The position numbers and the translations under genes were made by a program. From NCBI RefSeq assembly GCF_018919065.1, contig NZ_JAHLQG010000002.1, positions 1 through 39,287 of the forward strand: a stretch of 39,287 nucleotides of DNA, written 5' to 3'. Source of the DNA: Blautia sp. MSJ-9. GTDB lineage: Bacteria > Bacillota > Clostridia > Lachnospirales > Lachnospiraceae. The number at the start of each line of letters is the position of its first letter. The stretch's first letter is position 1. Positions 31,665 to 39,258 of the stretch are shown here, piece by piece. Under the pieces are notes generated by a model. It did no database searches, was not told the DNA's origin, and saw nothing but the letters and a program-made list of their open reading frames with translations.

Positions 31665-31871
31665 TTAGTTTTCTGATTCATAGTGAAAAATATCTCCAAT
31701 ATCACATTGTAAAACTCTGCATATCTCACATACAGCTTCTACAGGAATTTGCTTGATATTATTATTTACAATGTTGCTGACTGTTCCGGGGCGAATTCCC
31801 GTCAGCTCTGATAATTTCTTCTGCGTCATATCATTCTCTGCCAAAAGAACTTTTAACCGAGATTTCAGCAT
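31665..31871 (-). CDS. XRE-family transcriptional regulator (Cro/CI-like)
   Basis: 68 residues, almost entirely one helix-turn-helix domain: MLKSRLKVLLAENDMTQKKLSELTG then IRPGTVSNIVNNN, ending in CRVLQCDIGDIFHYES, typical of the short YozG-like XRE family. It is divergent from the 32126 gene. The shared intergenic DNA contains a perfect 7-1-7 palindrome between two back-to-back promoters, so it probably represses both itself and that gene. Confidence 0.88.
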   Translation of the reverse strand: MLKSRLKVLLAENDMTQKKLSELTGIRPGTVSNIVNNNIKQIPVEAVCEICRVLQCDIGDIFHYESEN

Positions 31872-31909
31872 ATCCGAGTATCTCCTTTCTCATGTTTCTT
31901 ATATATTAA

Positions 31910-32016
31910 ATAATACGCTATTAGTAATTTAATGTCAACGCAACGCAATTATAAATACAAATAGCGTAAATTATTTACGATTTTGCATTGACAAATTACG
32001 TTATTCGTAGTATTAT
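31910..32016. promoter_or_regulatory. Divergent promoters with XRE operator
   Basis: Leftward: TTGACA (31933-31938), 17 bp, TATTAT (31910-31915) for the XRE gene. Rightward: TTGACA (31988-31993), 17 bp, TATTAT (32011-32016) for the 32126 gene. Midway is the perfect operator-like CGTAAAT-T-ATTTACG (31965-31979). Related TACG/CGTA half-sites recur at both -10 regions. Confidence 0.8.
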
Positions 32017-32125
32017 ATAACCAGTTCAAGGGACAGAAGCTTGACGAGGCTGTTGCGAATCCCGGTAAAGTATGGATACAACCTATCATTATTATGTTAA
32101 TAAGAAAAAATGGAGGACAAAGAAT

Positions 32126-32485
32126 ATGGAATTTGAAATCGCAAAGGAATACGATAGAAAAATTAATGATGAATTAAAAAAATACGAAACGTTATTGTGG
32201 CAAACATACTACAGTACACTACTCCCAGATCTTGTGCAGATGTACGCTGATAATTATAACGGTGATCCAGCAGATAAGACACAAGCAATCAATGATTACA
32301 GAGCCCACTTAATTGCGAGACATATGTATAGAGTTCAGAAAATGCTCAACAAAAAGCGAGACAAATTAATCAGCAAATACATGGATGAGCTAGCCGAACA
32401 ACTTGAGGCAGCAAAACGCGTCGCTGATCTGATAGATGATTTGGAAGAAGATGGATGGAATCCAGCAGACGAAGACAAATATTAA
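32126..32485 (+). CDS. Hypothetical helical protein
   Basis: 119 residues from the ATG at 32126, which has GGAGG 9 bases upstream; an earlier in-frame ATG (32072) has no such site. Sequence is highly charged and helical (MEFEIAKEYDRKINDELKKYE, ..LNKKRDKLISKYMDELAEQLEAAKRVADLIDDLEEDGWNP). It is driven by a strong promoter under apparent control of the divergent XRE repressor. No family recognised. Repressor and single target gene resemble a small addiction or immunity-type pair, but no toxin feature is visible. Confidence 0.6.
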   Translation: MEFEIAKEYDRKINDELKKYETLLWQTYYSTLLPDLVQMYADNYNGDPADKTQAINDYRAHLIARHMYRVQKMLNKKRDKLISKYMDELAEQLEAAKRVADLIDDLEEDGWNPADEDKY

Positions 32486-32611
32486 TTTAAAGATTAATGC
32501 AGGAAGTTGTACCAGACCAGCGGAGACAACTTCCTTTTTGTTTTCAGTTTACAAGTAACGTCTCAAAGAATATGCCCAAGATATAATGAATGATATCTCC
32601 AAGGATTCAGA

Positions 32612-32842
32612 GACGAACTCGAAGTTGCGCATAGTAATTACAGGAGATTACAATACGTGAATGATCAACTGGAAGAGGATACTGAAGTTCTAAAACAGAG
32701 TGAAGAACAGCATGAAGCAACGATTGAAGCATATTAGTTAATGAGGGAATCCAATAGACGTTATGAGGCAGAGACTGCAGCTTAGCAGAAAAAAATCTGG
32801 GCATTGCAGGACACTCTTGGAACGCTCCGGAAATACAGATAA
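32612..32842 (+). pseudogene. Decayed coiled-coil gene
   Basis: One frame reads DELEVAHSNYRRLQYVNDQLEEDTEVL, stops (TAG), continues LMRESNRRYEAETAA, stops again (TAG), and continues KKIWALQDTLGTLRKYR before a TAA at 32840-32842. The continuous heptad character across two stops indicates a broken coiled-coil gene. It lacks a convincing start. The 32486-32611 gap shows nothing recognisable. Confidence 0.6.
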
Positions 32843-32852
32843 ACATACGAAA

Positions 32853-32923
32853 AATAAAAGAGCCCCGGAGGTCGTATCTCCGGGGCTATCCCTTAGGTAC
32901 AGGATATTTTCATCATCTTGCCC
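32853..32923 (-). ncRNA. Small RNA C
   Basis: Lower strand: -35 TTGTAT (32953-32958), 17 bp, -10 TATAAG (32930-32935). The transcript ends in the stem AGCCCCGGAG, loop GTCGTAT, CTCCGGGGCT (32861-32887) then CTTTTATTTTT. Very similar to small RNA D at 33345; both share CTGTAC and ATATCC upstream of the stem. No target mRNA with matching repeat was found nearby. Confidence 0.6.
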
Positions 32924-33070
32924 ACTGGCCTTATAACATACATGTATACGTTATACAATGTGATACCTTTATTAATCAAAAGTAAAAATTTGTTTTCATA
33001 TGTGTCAAGATAATATATAATTATCTAAAGAACGGAAAAAAACGCTGCGTTATGAAGGGAGTGTTGAGGT

Positions 33071-33289
33071 ATGAACGCAAATCCAATTTTGCTTCAGAAA
33101 AAGTATGCAAGGATAGTAGAACTATTTGCTAAAAGGATGGGAATTTCAATAGACAAGGCATTGGATATTTTCTATCATTCGGAAGTATATCAGCTGATGC
33201 GGGATGGTGTATCAGATTTGCATTGTATGAGTGATGGATACTTGGTTGATGAACTTGAAATGGAATATAAAAATGTTTTATTTGTATAG
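33071..33289 (+). CDS. DUF3791 domain protein
   Basis: 72 residues. NPILLQKKYARIVELFAKRMGIS followed by ALDIFYHSEVYQLMRDGVSDLHCMSDGYLVDEL is the typical DUF3791 sequence. These small proteins are common in gut Clostridia and often neighbour DUF3990 proteins, in modules suspected to be toxin-antitoxin-like. No DUF3990 gene is present here, so the partner has been lost or lies elsewhere. AAGGGAG precedes the ATG by about 9 bases. The gene is bracketed by near-duplicate small-RNA cassettes at 32853 and 33345. Confidence 0.8.
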   Translation: MNANPILLQKKYARIVELFAKRMGISIDKALDIFYHSEVYQLMRDGVSDLHCMSDGYLVDELEMEYKNVLFV

Positions 33290-33344
33290 TAAGATGAAAA
33301 ATAAGTTTAATAATCAGGAGCATAATTAAAAAAGCATTCTACGA

Positions 33345-33414
33345 AAAATAAAAGAGCCCCGGAGACGTGACCTCCGGGGCTATCCCCTAAGTACAGGATA
33401 TTTTTATTTTGCCT
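33345..33414 (-). ncRNA. Small RNA D
   Basis: Lower strand: -35 TTGTAT (33444-33449), 17 bp, -10 TATAAT (33421-33426). It ends in AGCCCCGGAG, loop ACGTGAC, CTCCGGGGCT (33355-33381) then CTCTTTTATTTTT. About 130 bp here are a near copy of the small RNA C cassette, including the promoter. Confidence 0.6.
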
Positions 33415-33489
33415 ACTAATATTATAACATACATGTACACGTTATACAATATGATACCTTTATTAATCAATAATATTTTTAATTATTTA

Positions 33490-33597
33490 TTATTTCTTTC
33501 GCGGTGGAATATATTCTATCAAATCTTCAATCTGACAATCTAAAGCATACTCTATTTGTACATTATTATTCTCTATCCGGGGAATTGCGAACGAACA
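33490..33597 (-). pseudogene. C-terminal remnant of an XRE-type regulator
   Basis: The lower strand reads FAIPRIENNNVQIEYALDC then QIEDLIEYIPPRKK and a TAA at 33490. This resembles the end of an XRE regulator with an internal deletion after NNNVQ. No start or helix-turn-helix core remains. Confidence 0.35.
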
Positions 33598-33627
33598 AAA
33601 TAAATGTTATGATACAAAAGGTAAATA

Positions 33628-33936
33628 ATGAAAAGCATGTACTCTGATCTGGTCGAACTAATCATGCAGATACTGGATTACATATTTGCAACACAAGATA
33701 ATGTGAGAAAGGAGCTGTATGCTATGGATGGAAAAGTTTTGCAATTGGAATCAGAAAAAAATATTGAAAAAGGTCGTAAAGAAGGTATCGAGACAGGACA
33801 ATTGATGTTAGGTACGCTGATTAACCGCCTCATCATGAGTGGTCGAAGTGCTGAGGTTGGACAAGCTGCTACCAACAGCAACTTCCGTGAGAAACTCTAT
33901 AAAGTATACGATATCAAGCCTGAGAATTTCTTATAA
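33628..33936 (+). CDS. Rpn/PD-(D/E)XK transposase-like C-terminal fragment
   Basis: 102 residues, with AAAGG 6 bases before the ATG. The part MEKNIEKGRKEG-type (NIEKGRKEGIETGQLMLGTLINRLIMSGRSAEV) is the charged C-terminal tail typical of Rpn family nuclease-like proteins; the N-terminal nuclease core with its Asp and Glu-x-Lys is missing. Probably a truncated remnant with a fortuitous or retained start. Whether it is expressed is unclear. Confidence 0.5.
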   Translation: MKSMYSDLVELIMQILDYIFATQDNVRKELYAMDGKVLQLESEKNIEKGRKEGIETGQLMLGTLINRLIMSGRSAEVGQAATNSNFREKLYKVYDIKPENFL

Positions 33937-34019
33937 TCAACTAAATATGGAAGGGATGTGGTAAAAAAACACCTCCCTTTAAACTATCCCGAACGAGTTC
34001 AAACATATAGATCCAACAA

Positions 34020-34059
34020 AAAGAAAAGTCTTAGATGTCGCAATCCAAGACTTTTCTTT
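34020..34059. terminator. Hairpin terminator
   Basis: A 13-bp stem, AAAGAAAAGTCTT with AAGACTTTTCTTT, and a 14-base loop. It lies 84 bp past the Rpn-like fragment. The T tract is better on the lower strand. Confidence 0.65.
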
Positions 34060-34179
34060 CTGTGTGTTACCAATGAACTGGTATTATCATTTTGCCGATT
34101 GTTATTATCGGCACATATTTCTCAGTAGTCTATTTCTTCTATCCATATTTCGGGTGAAATGAACGGAACAAAAAAATAA

Positions 34180-34224
34180 AAAACCTGCTATCATCTGCAG
34201 ATTTTGCAGGCAACAACAGGCTTT
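34180..34224 (-). terminator. Terminator downstream of the receiver remnant
   Basis: Lower strand AAAGCCTG ... CAGGTTT with an inner GCAAAATCTGC hairpin, followed by TTTTATTTTTTT. It probably once ended the hybrid kinase gene whose receiver remnant lies at 34253. Confidence 0.6.
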
Positions 34225-34252
34225 CTACTACTCTGATTTCAATTCTGTCCAG

Positions 34253-34497
34253 CTAGTTTATCAGTTCTTCCACCACTGTCAGAAGTTTCACCGTATCCAC
34301 GGGTTTCGCAATATGCGCATTCATACCAGCGTCCAGACTCTTTTGGATATCATCTTCAAACGCATTTGCTGATATTGCTGTGATCGGAACTGTTCTGGCA
34401 TCTTTTCGATTCAGACTTCGTATTGTCCGTGTGGCGGTCAGTTCATCACCTGCATCATAATATCCATGATTATTAGATCATAAAATTCACATTCACA
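34253..34497 (-). pseudogene. Remnant of a hybrid kinase receiver domain
   Basis: The lower strand reads EFYDLIIMDIMM, then after a small deletion that shifts frame continues LTATRTIRSLNRKDARTVPITAISANAFEDD and AGMNAHIAKPVDTVKLL to a TAG at 34253. This is the C-terminal two thirds of a receiver closely like those of the intact kinases. The kinase part is gone. It shows that the sensory island once had at least one more member, or that a copy was deleted. Confidence 0.85.
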
Positions 34498-34568
34498 CCA
34501 CGATCACCTCCGCAATGTAAATCTCTCACCACACTTATTTCATGAGTAAATAAATTCAACCTCTGTAT

Positions 34569-35765
34569 TTAACTGAAGCAATCTCTGATCTTGTTTGAAA
34601 TATCAGAATCAACAAAACCTTTCTGTGCCATGTCATCAAGTATATCACATGCTTTTTCATGTGATAATCCCTTCTTATAAGGTCTGTCTTCCGTAAGAGC
34701 CTGATAAATATCAATACAAGCCATAATGCGCTCTTGTTCATTTAATTCATCAGCAGTTTTTCCAAAAGGATATCCTTTTCCATTTAACTTTTCATGATGA
34801 AGAGCCGCCCAATCTCTTATTTCTTCAAAATCATCTATCCCTGACAAAATATAATAGGTATATACTGCATGATGTTTCATCGTTTTAAATTCTTCATCTG
34901 TTAATTTTTCTGGTTTTTCCAGAATCTCATTTCCGATTGCAACCTTTCCTATGTCATGCAAAGCTCCGGCAAGATACATTTTCTGACAGATATCCTCATC
35001 AAATCCCATAAATCTTGATATTTTTTCCGCACCTTCCGCAACACCAATTGAGTGGTTACTTGTAAAGGGCGATTTATAGTCCACAATATGGGCAAAAAGA
35101 TCTGCAATAGCTTTAATCTGTGTAAAATTAAGTTCCTGCTTTATTCTGGGTACTTTCTTCCACAACATCGTATCCAGGGTTTCATTATCAATCATATGAA
35201 TTTTTTCATCTGAAAAAGCATTAAAAAAAGCTTCCACGCAGAAGGAATCAAACAATTTATCTTTTGACTTTATTACAAATTCTTCTGTTCTTTTCCACTC
35301 ATCCGAATCTGATTTCATAGATCGGCAAAATATATCTATCGTATCACACATATGGATAATCCTTGCAAATAACGGTACTTCATTCCATTGTTTTCCAAAA
35401 GGCCCACTTCCATCAGCGTTTTCATGGTGGTACAGTATGACATTAGATACATCATTATGAAACGGTATATTTTTCAGATTTTTTTCTCCTATGGTACAAT
35501 GCCTTCCCAGCTTCGTCACCCCGTTACGTAAAGCGTCATTTTGAAGCTCTTCCTGAATATATTGTGCCACTGCATTGTCGTGCAGCAATGCACACTCTGC
35601 CAAATCTTGCAGGCTTTGACCCTGTATACCCATTTTTTCAGCAGTACAAACCGCCATATATGCCACACGTTTAGAATGATTGTTTGTTACTTTAATCAGC
35701 TCTGCCTCTACACAGTCCAATGCATATGAGCAGGCTGCTAATAACCCCAGCACATCAAATTTCAT
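34569..35765 (-). CDS. Tandem HD-GYP-type phosphodiesterase
   Basis: 398 residues with two HD-type halves. The first (about 30-170) has ALLHDNAV and HHENADGSGPFG and looks degenerate. The second (about 225-395) has GALHDIGKVAIGNEIL, KHH, HHEKLNGKGYPFG and IDIYQALTEDRPYKKG, a complete HD-GYP signature. HD-GYP proteins hydrolyse c-di-GMP (or related dinucleotides). This makes it the likely counterpart of the cyclase at 9877. GGAGG is about 14 bases before the ATG, a loose fit. It follows the RACo-like gene by 80 bp containing a 12-bp inverted repeat. Confidence 0.9.
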   Translation of the reverse strand: MKFDVLGLLAACSYALDCVEAELIKVTNNHSKRVAYMAVCTAEKMGIQGQSLQDLAECALLHDNAVAQYIQEELQNDALRNGVTKLGRHCTIGEKNLKNIPFHNDVSNVILYHHENADGSGPFGKQWNEVPLFARIIHMCDTIDIFCRSMKSDSDEWKRTEEFVIKSKDKLFDSFCVEAFFNAFSDEKIHMIDNETLDTMLWKKVPRIKQELNFTQIKAIADLFAHIVDYKSPFTSNHSIGVAEGAEKISRFMGFDEDICQKMYLAGALHDIGKVAIGNEILEKPEKLTDEEFKTMKHHAVYTYYILSGIDDFEEIRDWAALHHEKLNGKGYPFGKTADELNEQERIMACIDIYQALTEDRPYKKGLSHEKACDILDDMAQKGFVDSDISNKIRDCFS

Positions 35766-35797
35766 TTTTGATCTTGTCTCCTCCTTTGTTCTGTTTT

Positions 35798-35838
35798 CTG
35801 AGAAATCTGGAATATGCTTACCATGACAGATTTCTCAG
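35798..35838. repeat. 12-bp inverted repeat in the HD-GYP leader
   Basis: CTGAGAAATCTG (35798-35809) and its exact complement (35827-35838) with a 17-base loop. No T run follows on either strand, so it is more likely an operator or leader hairpin than a terminator. Confidence 0.7.
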
Positions 35839-35845
35839 CCTCGGA

Positions 35846-37387
35846 TCAATAAAAGCATATGTTTTGTCTTTTCTTTAATTTTTCCATGACCGTTGGATAT
35901 TTTTTATAATCTGTATGAGGTAATGCCTGGGAAGCTACCATCTGTTCCAGGAAATCATCTACTTCCGCAAATTGTATATACGTCATTTCTTCCAGTATCT
36001 GATCAATATCTGAGAGAAGTTCTCTGTTCAGCAAAAGCTTCTGAGCTCCTTCCAGGGAAGAATTTCCAGCATTGATAATCTTTTCCCGGTCCATGTCAGG
36101 ATACATTCCAATGGTAATAGCCGATTCCACAGATACATGCTTTCCAAAAGAACCAGCTGCATAAAATCGATCTGCCTGATTCAGTTCAAGTCCAGATTCC
36201 CGGAGCATGATCTCAACCATTATATGTGCCGCAGCTTTAGTAAGGATAAATTCGTCGATATCTTTCTGATAAAAATACAGCCCCGGAGCATATTCTATAC
36301 AAGGCTGACCGTCCCGCTTTTGAATAAGATTCGTCTTTTCAGGAGAAAACTTACCACGAATATCTATCCAGCCTTCCAGGAAAAGTTCTGCAATCAAATC
36401 CACAATACCAGAACCACAGATACCCTTAGGGCTAATTTCTCCTGAAGAATTACCAATTACATGAACATGAATTTTTCCGTCTCTTATCCTCACTCTGTCC
36501 ACGGCTCCGGCATCTGCCCTCATCCCGGTATGTACCACACCGCCTTCCAATGCAGGTCCTGCCGCACCAGCGCCGCAAAGAAGAAAATCTTTATTTCCGA
36601 TCACAAGTTCACCGTTGGTTCCGATGTCAAAGAAAACACTGATTCCATCTTTTTTATATAATTCCGTCTCAATCATTCCGCTGATGATGTCACCACCCAG
36701 ATAATTAGACTTCGCCGGATAACAATACACATAACCATTCAACGGAATATCCAGATCTTTTGCCGGCTGGAATCCCGGACGATCGGCATGAACAGCATGT
36801 GGTGTGTAAAAGACACAGAAGGCATCTATTCCCAAAAGAAAGTGGATCATGGTGGTATTACCTGCTACTACCATAGACAGACATTTTCGTGACACCGGAT
36901 GCTTTGCATCCAGCTTATCCATGCATTCTATAATAGACTCAACTGTAGCAAGCCGTATCTCTTCCAATTTTTTCTTATCATCTTTGCAGTAAAAAATACG
37001 TGATAAAATATCGGTTCCCCACTGAATCTGTTTATTAAAGCAGCTCTCTTCCCCCAGTATCTCACCACTGTTACAGTCTAAAAGTTTCACCACTACCGTT
37101 GTACTTCCAAGGTCTACCGCCAGCCCATAATGCTGGCTGACTGTATCTCCGCTCTCTATATCAACCAGCTCCCATTTTTCTCCATTCCATGAAAGTGATA
37201 CTGTTATTTTCCAACCTGCATGATCAAGTAATGGATATAATTGCCTCAAAATGCGAACCGGAATATGGACCTCCTCTTTCACGCCCTTTGCTGATAAACA
37301 TTCCAGAATACGCTGCTGGTCTGAACGTTGATCCTCTTCGGTTGGCGCAGAAAGATCAATGTATAATTTTCGACTAAGACCTCTCAT
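35846..37387 (-). CDS. RACo-like ASKHA ATPase (DUF4445), lacking the [2Fe-2S] domain
   Basis: 513 residues matching the reductive activators of corrinoid proteins: AVDLGSTTVVVKLLD (about 89-103), NKQIQWGTDILSRI, VVAGNTTMIHFLLG, FFDIGTNGELV and GAAGPALEGG, ending in the C-terminal ASKHA fold. Activators of this group use ATP to reduce corrinoid cofactors of methyltransferases. Here the protein begins at the linker (SRKLYIDLSAPTEED); the N-terminal ferredoxin domain of RACo/RamA is absent, and the start is real (AAAGGAGAAGG before the ATG). Electrons would have to come from another protein, possibly the rubredoxins upstream. No corrinoid protein or methyltransferase is encoded here. Confidence 0.85.
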   Translation of the reverse strand: MRGLSRKLYIDLSAPTEEDQRSDQQRILECLSAKGVKEEVHIPVRILRQLYPLLDHAGWKITVSLSWNGEKWELVDIESGDTVSQHYGLAVDLGSTTVVVKLLDCNSGEILGEESCFNKQIQWGTDILSRIFYCKDDKKKLEEIRLATVESIIECMDKLDAKHPVSRKCLSMVVAGNTTMIHFLLGIDAFCVFYTPHAVHADRPGFQPAKDLDIPLNGYVYCYPAKSNYLGGDIISGMIETELYKKDGISVFFDIGTNGELVIGNKDFLLCGAGAAGPALEGGVVHTGMRADAGAVDRVRIRDGKIHVHVIGNSSGEISPKGICGSGIVDLIAELFLEGWIDIRGKFSPEKTNLIQKRDGQPCIEYAPGLYFYQKDIDEFILTKAAAHIMVEIMLRESGLELNQADRFYAAGSFGKHVSVESAITIGMYPDMDREKIINAGNSSLEGAQKLLLNRELLSDIDQILEEMTYIQFAEVDDFLEQMVASQALPHTDYKKYPTVMEKLKKRQNICFY

Positions 37388-37431
37388 AGTGTTCCTTCTC
37401 CTTTACCATATGTACATTTTCTATTCCGCAA

Positions 37432-37478
37432 AAAAGGAAGGACATCGGTTATAACTCATACTTGATATCCTTCCTTTT
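37432..37478 (-). terminator. Terminator of the perR-rubrerythrin-rubredoxin operon
   Basis: An 11-bp stem, AAAAGGAAGGA with TCCTTCCTTTT, and a 25-base loop, extended by T on the lower strand. It lies 12 bp past the rubredoxin stop and separates the operon from the RACo-like gene, for which no good promoter is seen. Confidence 0.85.
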
Positions 37479-37490
37479 CATTATGATTCA

Positions 37491-37646
37491 TTATACTTCA
37501 GAAAACTGATCTTTTCCAACGGAACACAAAGGACATTCAAAATCTTCTGGAACATCTTCCCATTTTGTTCCCGGTGCGATACCGCCTTCTGGATATCCTT
37601 CCTCTTCGTCATATTCCCATCCGCAAACATCACATACGTATTTCAT
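37491..37646 (-). CDS. Rubredoxin
   Basis: 51 residues: MKYVCDVCGWEYDEEEGYPEGG followed by APGTKWEDVPEDFECPLCSVGK. Two CxxC pairs (CDVCG and CPLC) bind one iron; size and the spacing between pairs are those of a classical rubredoxin. GGAGG is 7 bases before the ATG. It carries single electrons in the cytoplasm, here most likely from NAD(P)H-linked reductase to the rubrerythrin fusion 30 bases upstream in the same operon. Confidence 0.96.
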   Translation of the reverse strand: MKYVCDVCGWEYDEEEGYPEGGIAPGTKWEDVPEDFECPLCSVGKDQFSEV

Positions 37647-37676
37647 TCTTGATTCCTCCCTGTATCAGTATTTTAA

Positions 37677-38858
37677 TCAATAGTTTTCTGCGTGTACCTC
37701 AAAATAGCTCTGTGGGTGATTGCATACCGGGCATACTTCCGGTGCTTTTGTTCCCACTACGATATGTCCACAGTTACGGCATTCCCAAACTTTAACTTCA
37801 CTCTTTTCAAATACCTGTGCAGTTTCAATATTCTTAAGAAGTGCACGATATCTTTCTTCATGATGTTTCTCAATTTCTCCTACAGCTCTGAATTTTGCAG
37901 CAAGTTCCGGGAATCCTTCTTCCTCTGCTGTTTTTGCAAATCCTTCATACATATCTGTCCACTCGTAGTTCTCACCCTCTGCAGCAGCAGCCAGATTTTC
38001 TTTTGTGTCACCAATTCCGGCCAGTTCTTTGAACCACATCTTTGCATGTTCTTTCTCGTTATCGGCTGTTTTTAAGAATAATGCTGACATCTGCTCATAG
38101 CCTTCCTTTTTTGCAACAGAAGCAAAATAGGTATATTTATTTCTTGCCTGTGATTCTCCTGCAAATGCCTCCTGTAAATTTTTCTCAGTCTGTGTTCCTG
38201 CATATTTGTTTGCTGCCATTTCCTTTACCTCCGCTTTCTTTATTACTTTTTCAAAATCTGATGCCGGATGTTTACACAAAGGACATACAAAATCATCCGG
38301 TAATTCTTCTCCTACATACTCATATCCGCAAATCCTGCAGCGCCATATCGTCTGACCATCTTCTGTTTTTCCTACTGCCTGTGGCTTAGGTTTTATGTGA
38401 TTCTGATAATACTCGTATGTTACAGAAGGGATATCACTCAGGACTTCCATATCTGTTATTTCACCAATAAACATCGTATGGGAACCTAAATCTTCTGTTT
38501 TATTAACACTTACAGAAATATATGCATTTGTTCCTTCTGTGATATAGTAAATGCCATTTTCGCCCCTTGCACATTTTTCAAATGTTTCAAACTTATTCAT
38601 ATCCCGCCCGGATTGAAAACCAAAATGTTTAAATAATTCAAACTGGGCATTCTGGCTTAATACTGACACTGTGAATTTTCCGGTCCTTTGGATCATTTCA
38701 TGTGTATAATTTGCTTTATTTACACAGATACTTAATTGATTAGGTTCTGATGCCGCCTGGATTGCAGTGTTAATGATACAGCCATTATCCTTTTGGGCTT
38801 CTCTGGCAGTCAGTACAAATAATCCGTAACTCAGCTTATACATCGCTTTTTTATCCAT
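37677..38858 (-). CDS. Flavin reductase-rubredoxin-rubrerythrin fusion
   Basis: 393 residues in three parts. Residues 1-150 are a flavin reductase/flavoredoxin-like FMN domain ([31 protein letters not shown]). About 170-205 is a rubredoxin (CRICGYEY...CPLCKHP). From Met214 it is a complete rubrerythrin: di-iron ferritin-like helices ([34 protein letters not shown]) and a C-terminal rubredoxin (CRNCGH...CPVCNH). The first two parts equal high-molecular-weight rubredoxin (Hrb). The fusion would pass electrons from NAD(P)H-reduced flavin to a peroxide-reducing di-iron site. GGAGG 8 bases before Met214 could allow a separate 180-residue rubrerythrin. It overlaps perR by 8 bases. Confidence 0.93.
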   Translation of the reverse strand: MDKKAMYKLSYGLFVLTAREAQKDNGCIINTAIQAASEPNQLSICVNKANYTHEMIQRTGKFTVSVLSQNAQFELFKHFGFQSGRDMNKFETFEKCARGENGIYYITEGTNAYISVSVNKTEDLGSHTMFIGEITDMEVLSDIPSVTYEYYQNHIKPKPQAVGKTEDGQTIWRCRICGYEYVGEELPDDFVCPLCKHPASDFEKVIKKAEVKEMAANKYAGTQTEKNLQEAFAGESQARNKYTYFASVAKKEGYEQMSALFLKTADNEKEHAKMWFKELAGIGDTKENLAAAAEGENYEWTDMYEGFAKTAEEEGFPELAAKFRAVGEIEKHHEERYRALLKNIETAQVFEKSEVKVWECRNCGHIVVGTKAPEVCPVCNHPQSYFEVHAENY

Positions 38859-39258
38859 TCTGCTCCTCCTTCATCTTCTCCCTGCATCTCGGACAAATGC
38901 CTTTAAAGGAAATATCATATTCCAAAAAATCGATTCCATGTGTATCATGAATTCTTTTCATTAAATCCGGTATTTCCTCCATATCTACATCCGATACCTC
39001 ACCACATTTTATACATCTCACATGATAATGATTTTTCAGTGTGATATCGAACCGATTTGCTCCATCTGGCACTTCAACCTTTCTCAGAACACCTTCTTCT
39101 GACAGTATATCAAGATTTCTATATACTGTTCCTTTTCCAATGGTAGGATATTCTTTTTTTAGAAATTCATATACTTCATTTGCTGTAACATGCCTTTTCA
39201 TTTCATATACGGCATTTTTCACAAGATCTTTCTGAATTGTATTTCTTCTGTTAGTCAT
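38851..39258 (-). CDS. perR: PerR-type Fur-family peroxide-sensing repressor
   Basis: 135 residues. An N-terminal winged helix ([14 protein letters not shown] with [12 protein letters not shown]) precedes a metal-binding half with RFD (Asp71), HYH (His77/His79) and two structural zinc pairs (Cys82/Cys85 and Cys122/Cys125). Asp at the RFD position, rather than the Glu of Fur, and the early His23 favour PerR, whose iron-bound His residues are oxidised by H2O2, releasing DNA. It heads the operon with the rubrerythrin fusion and rubredoxin. The gene crosses the window junction; its promoter and operators are at 104-176. Confidence 0.9.
   Translation of the reverse strand: MTNRRNTIQKDLVKNAVYEMKRHVTANEVYEFLKKEYPTIGKGTVYRNLDILSEEGVLRKVEVPDGANRFDITLKNHYHVRCIKCGEVSDVDMEEIPDLMKRIHDTHGIDFLEYDISFKGICPRCREKMKEEQNG

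Noticed and set aside
32612..32842. TAG readthrough or stop-codon reassignment
   Set aside because: Other genes here end in TAG (for example 22258-22554), and the frame has no good start. Decay is the simpler reading.
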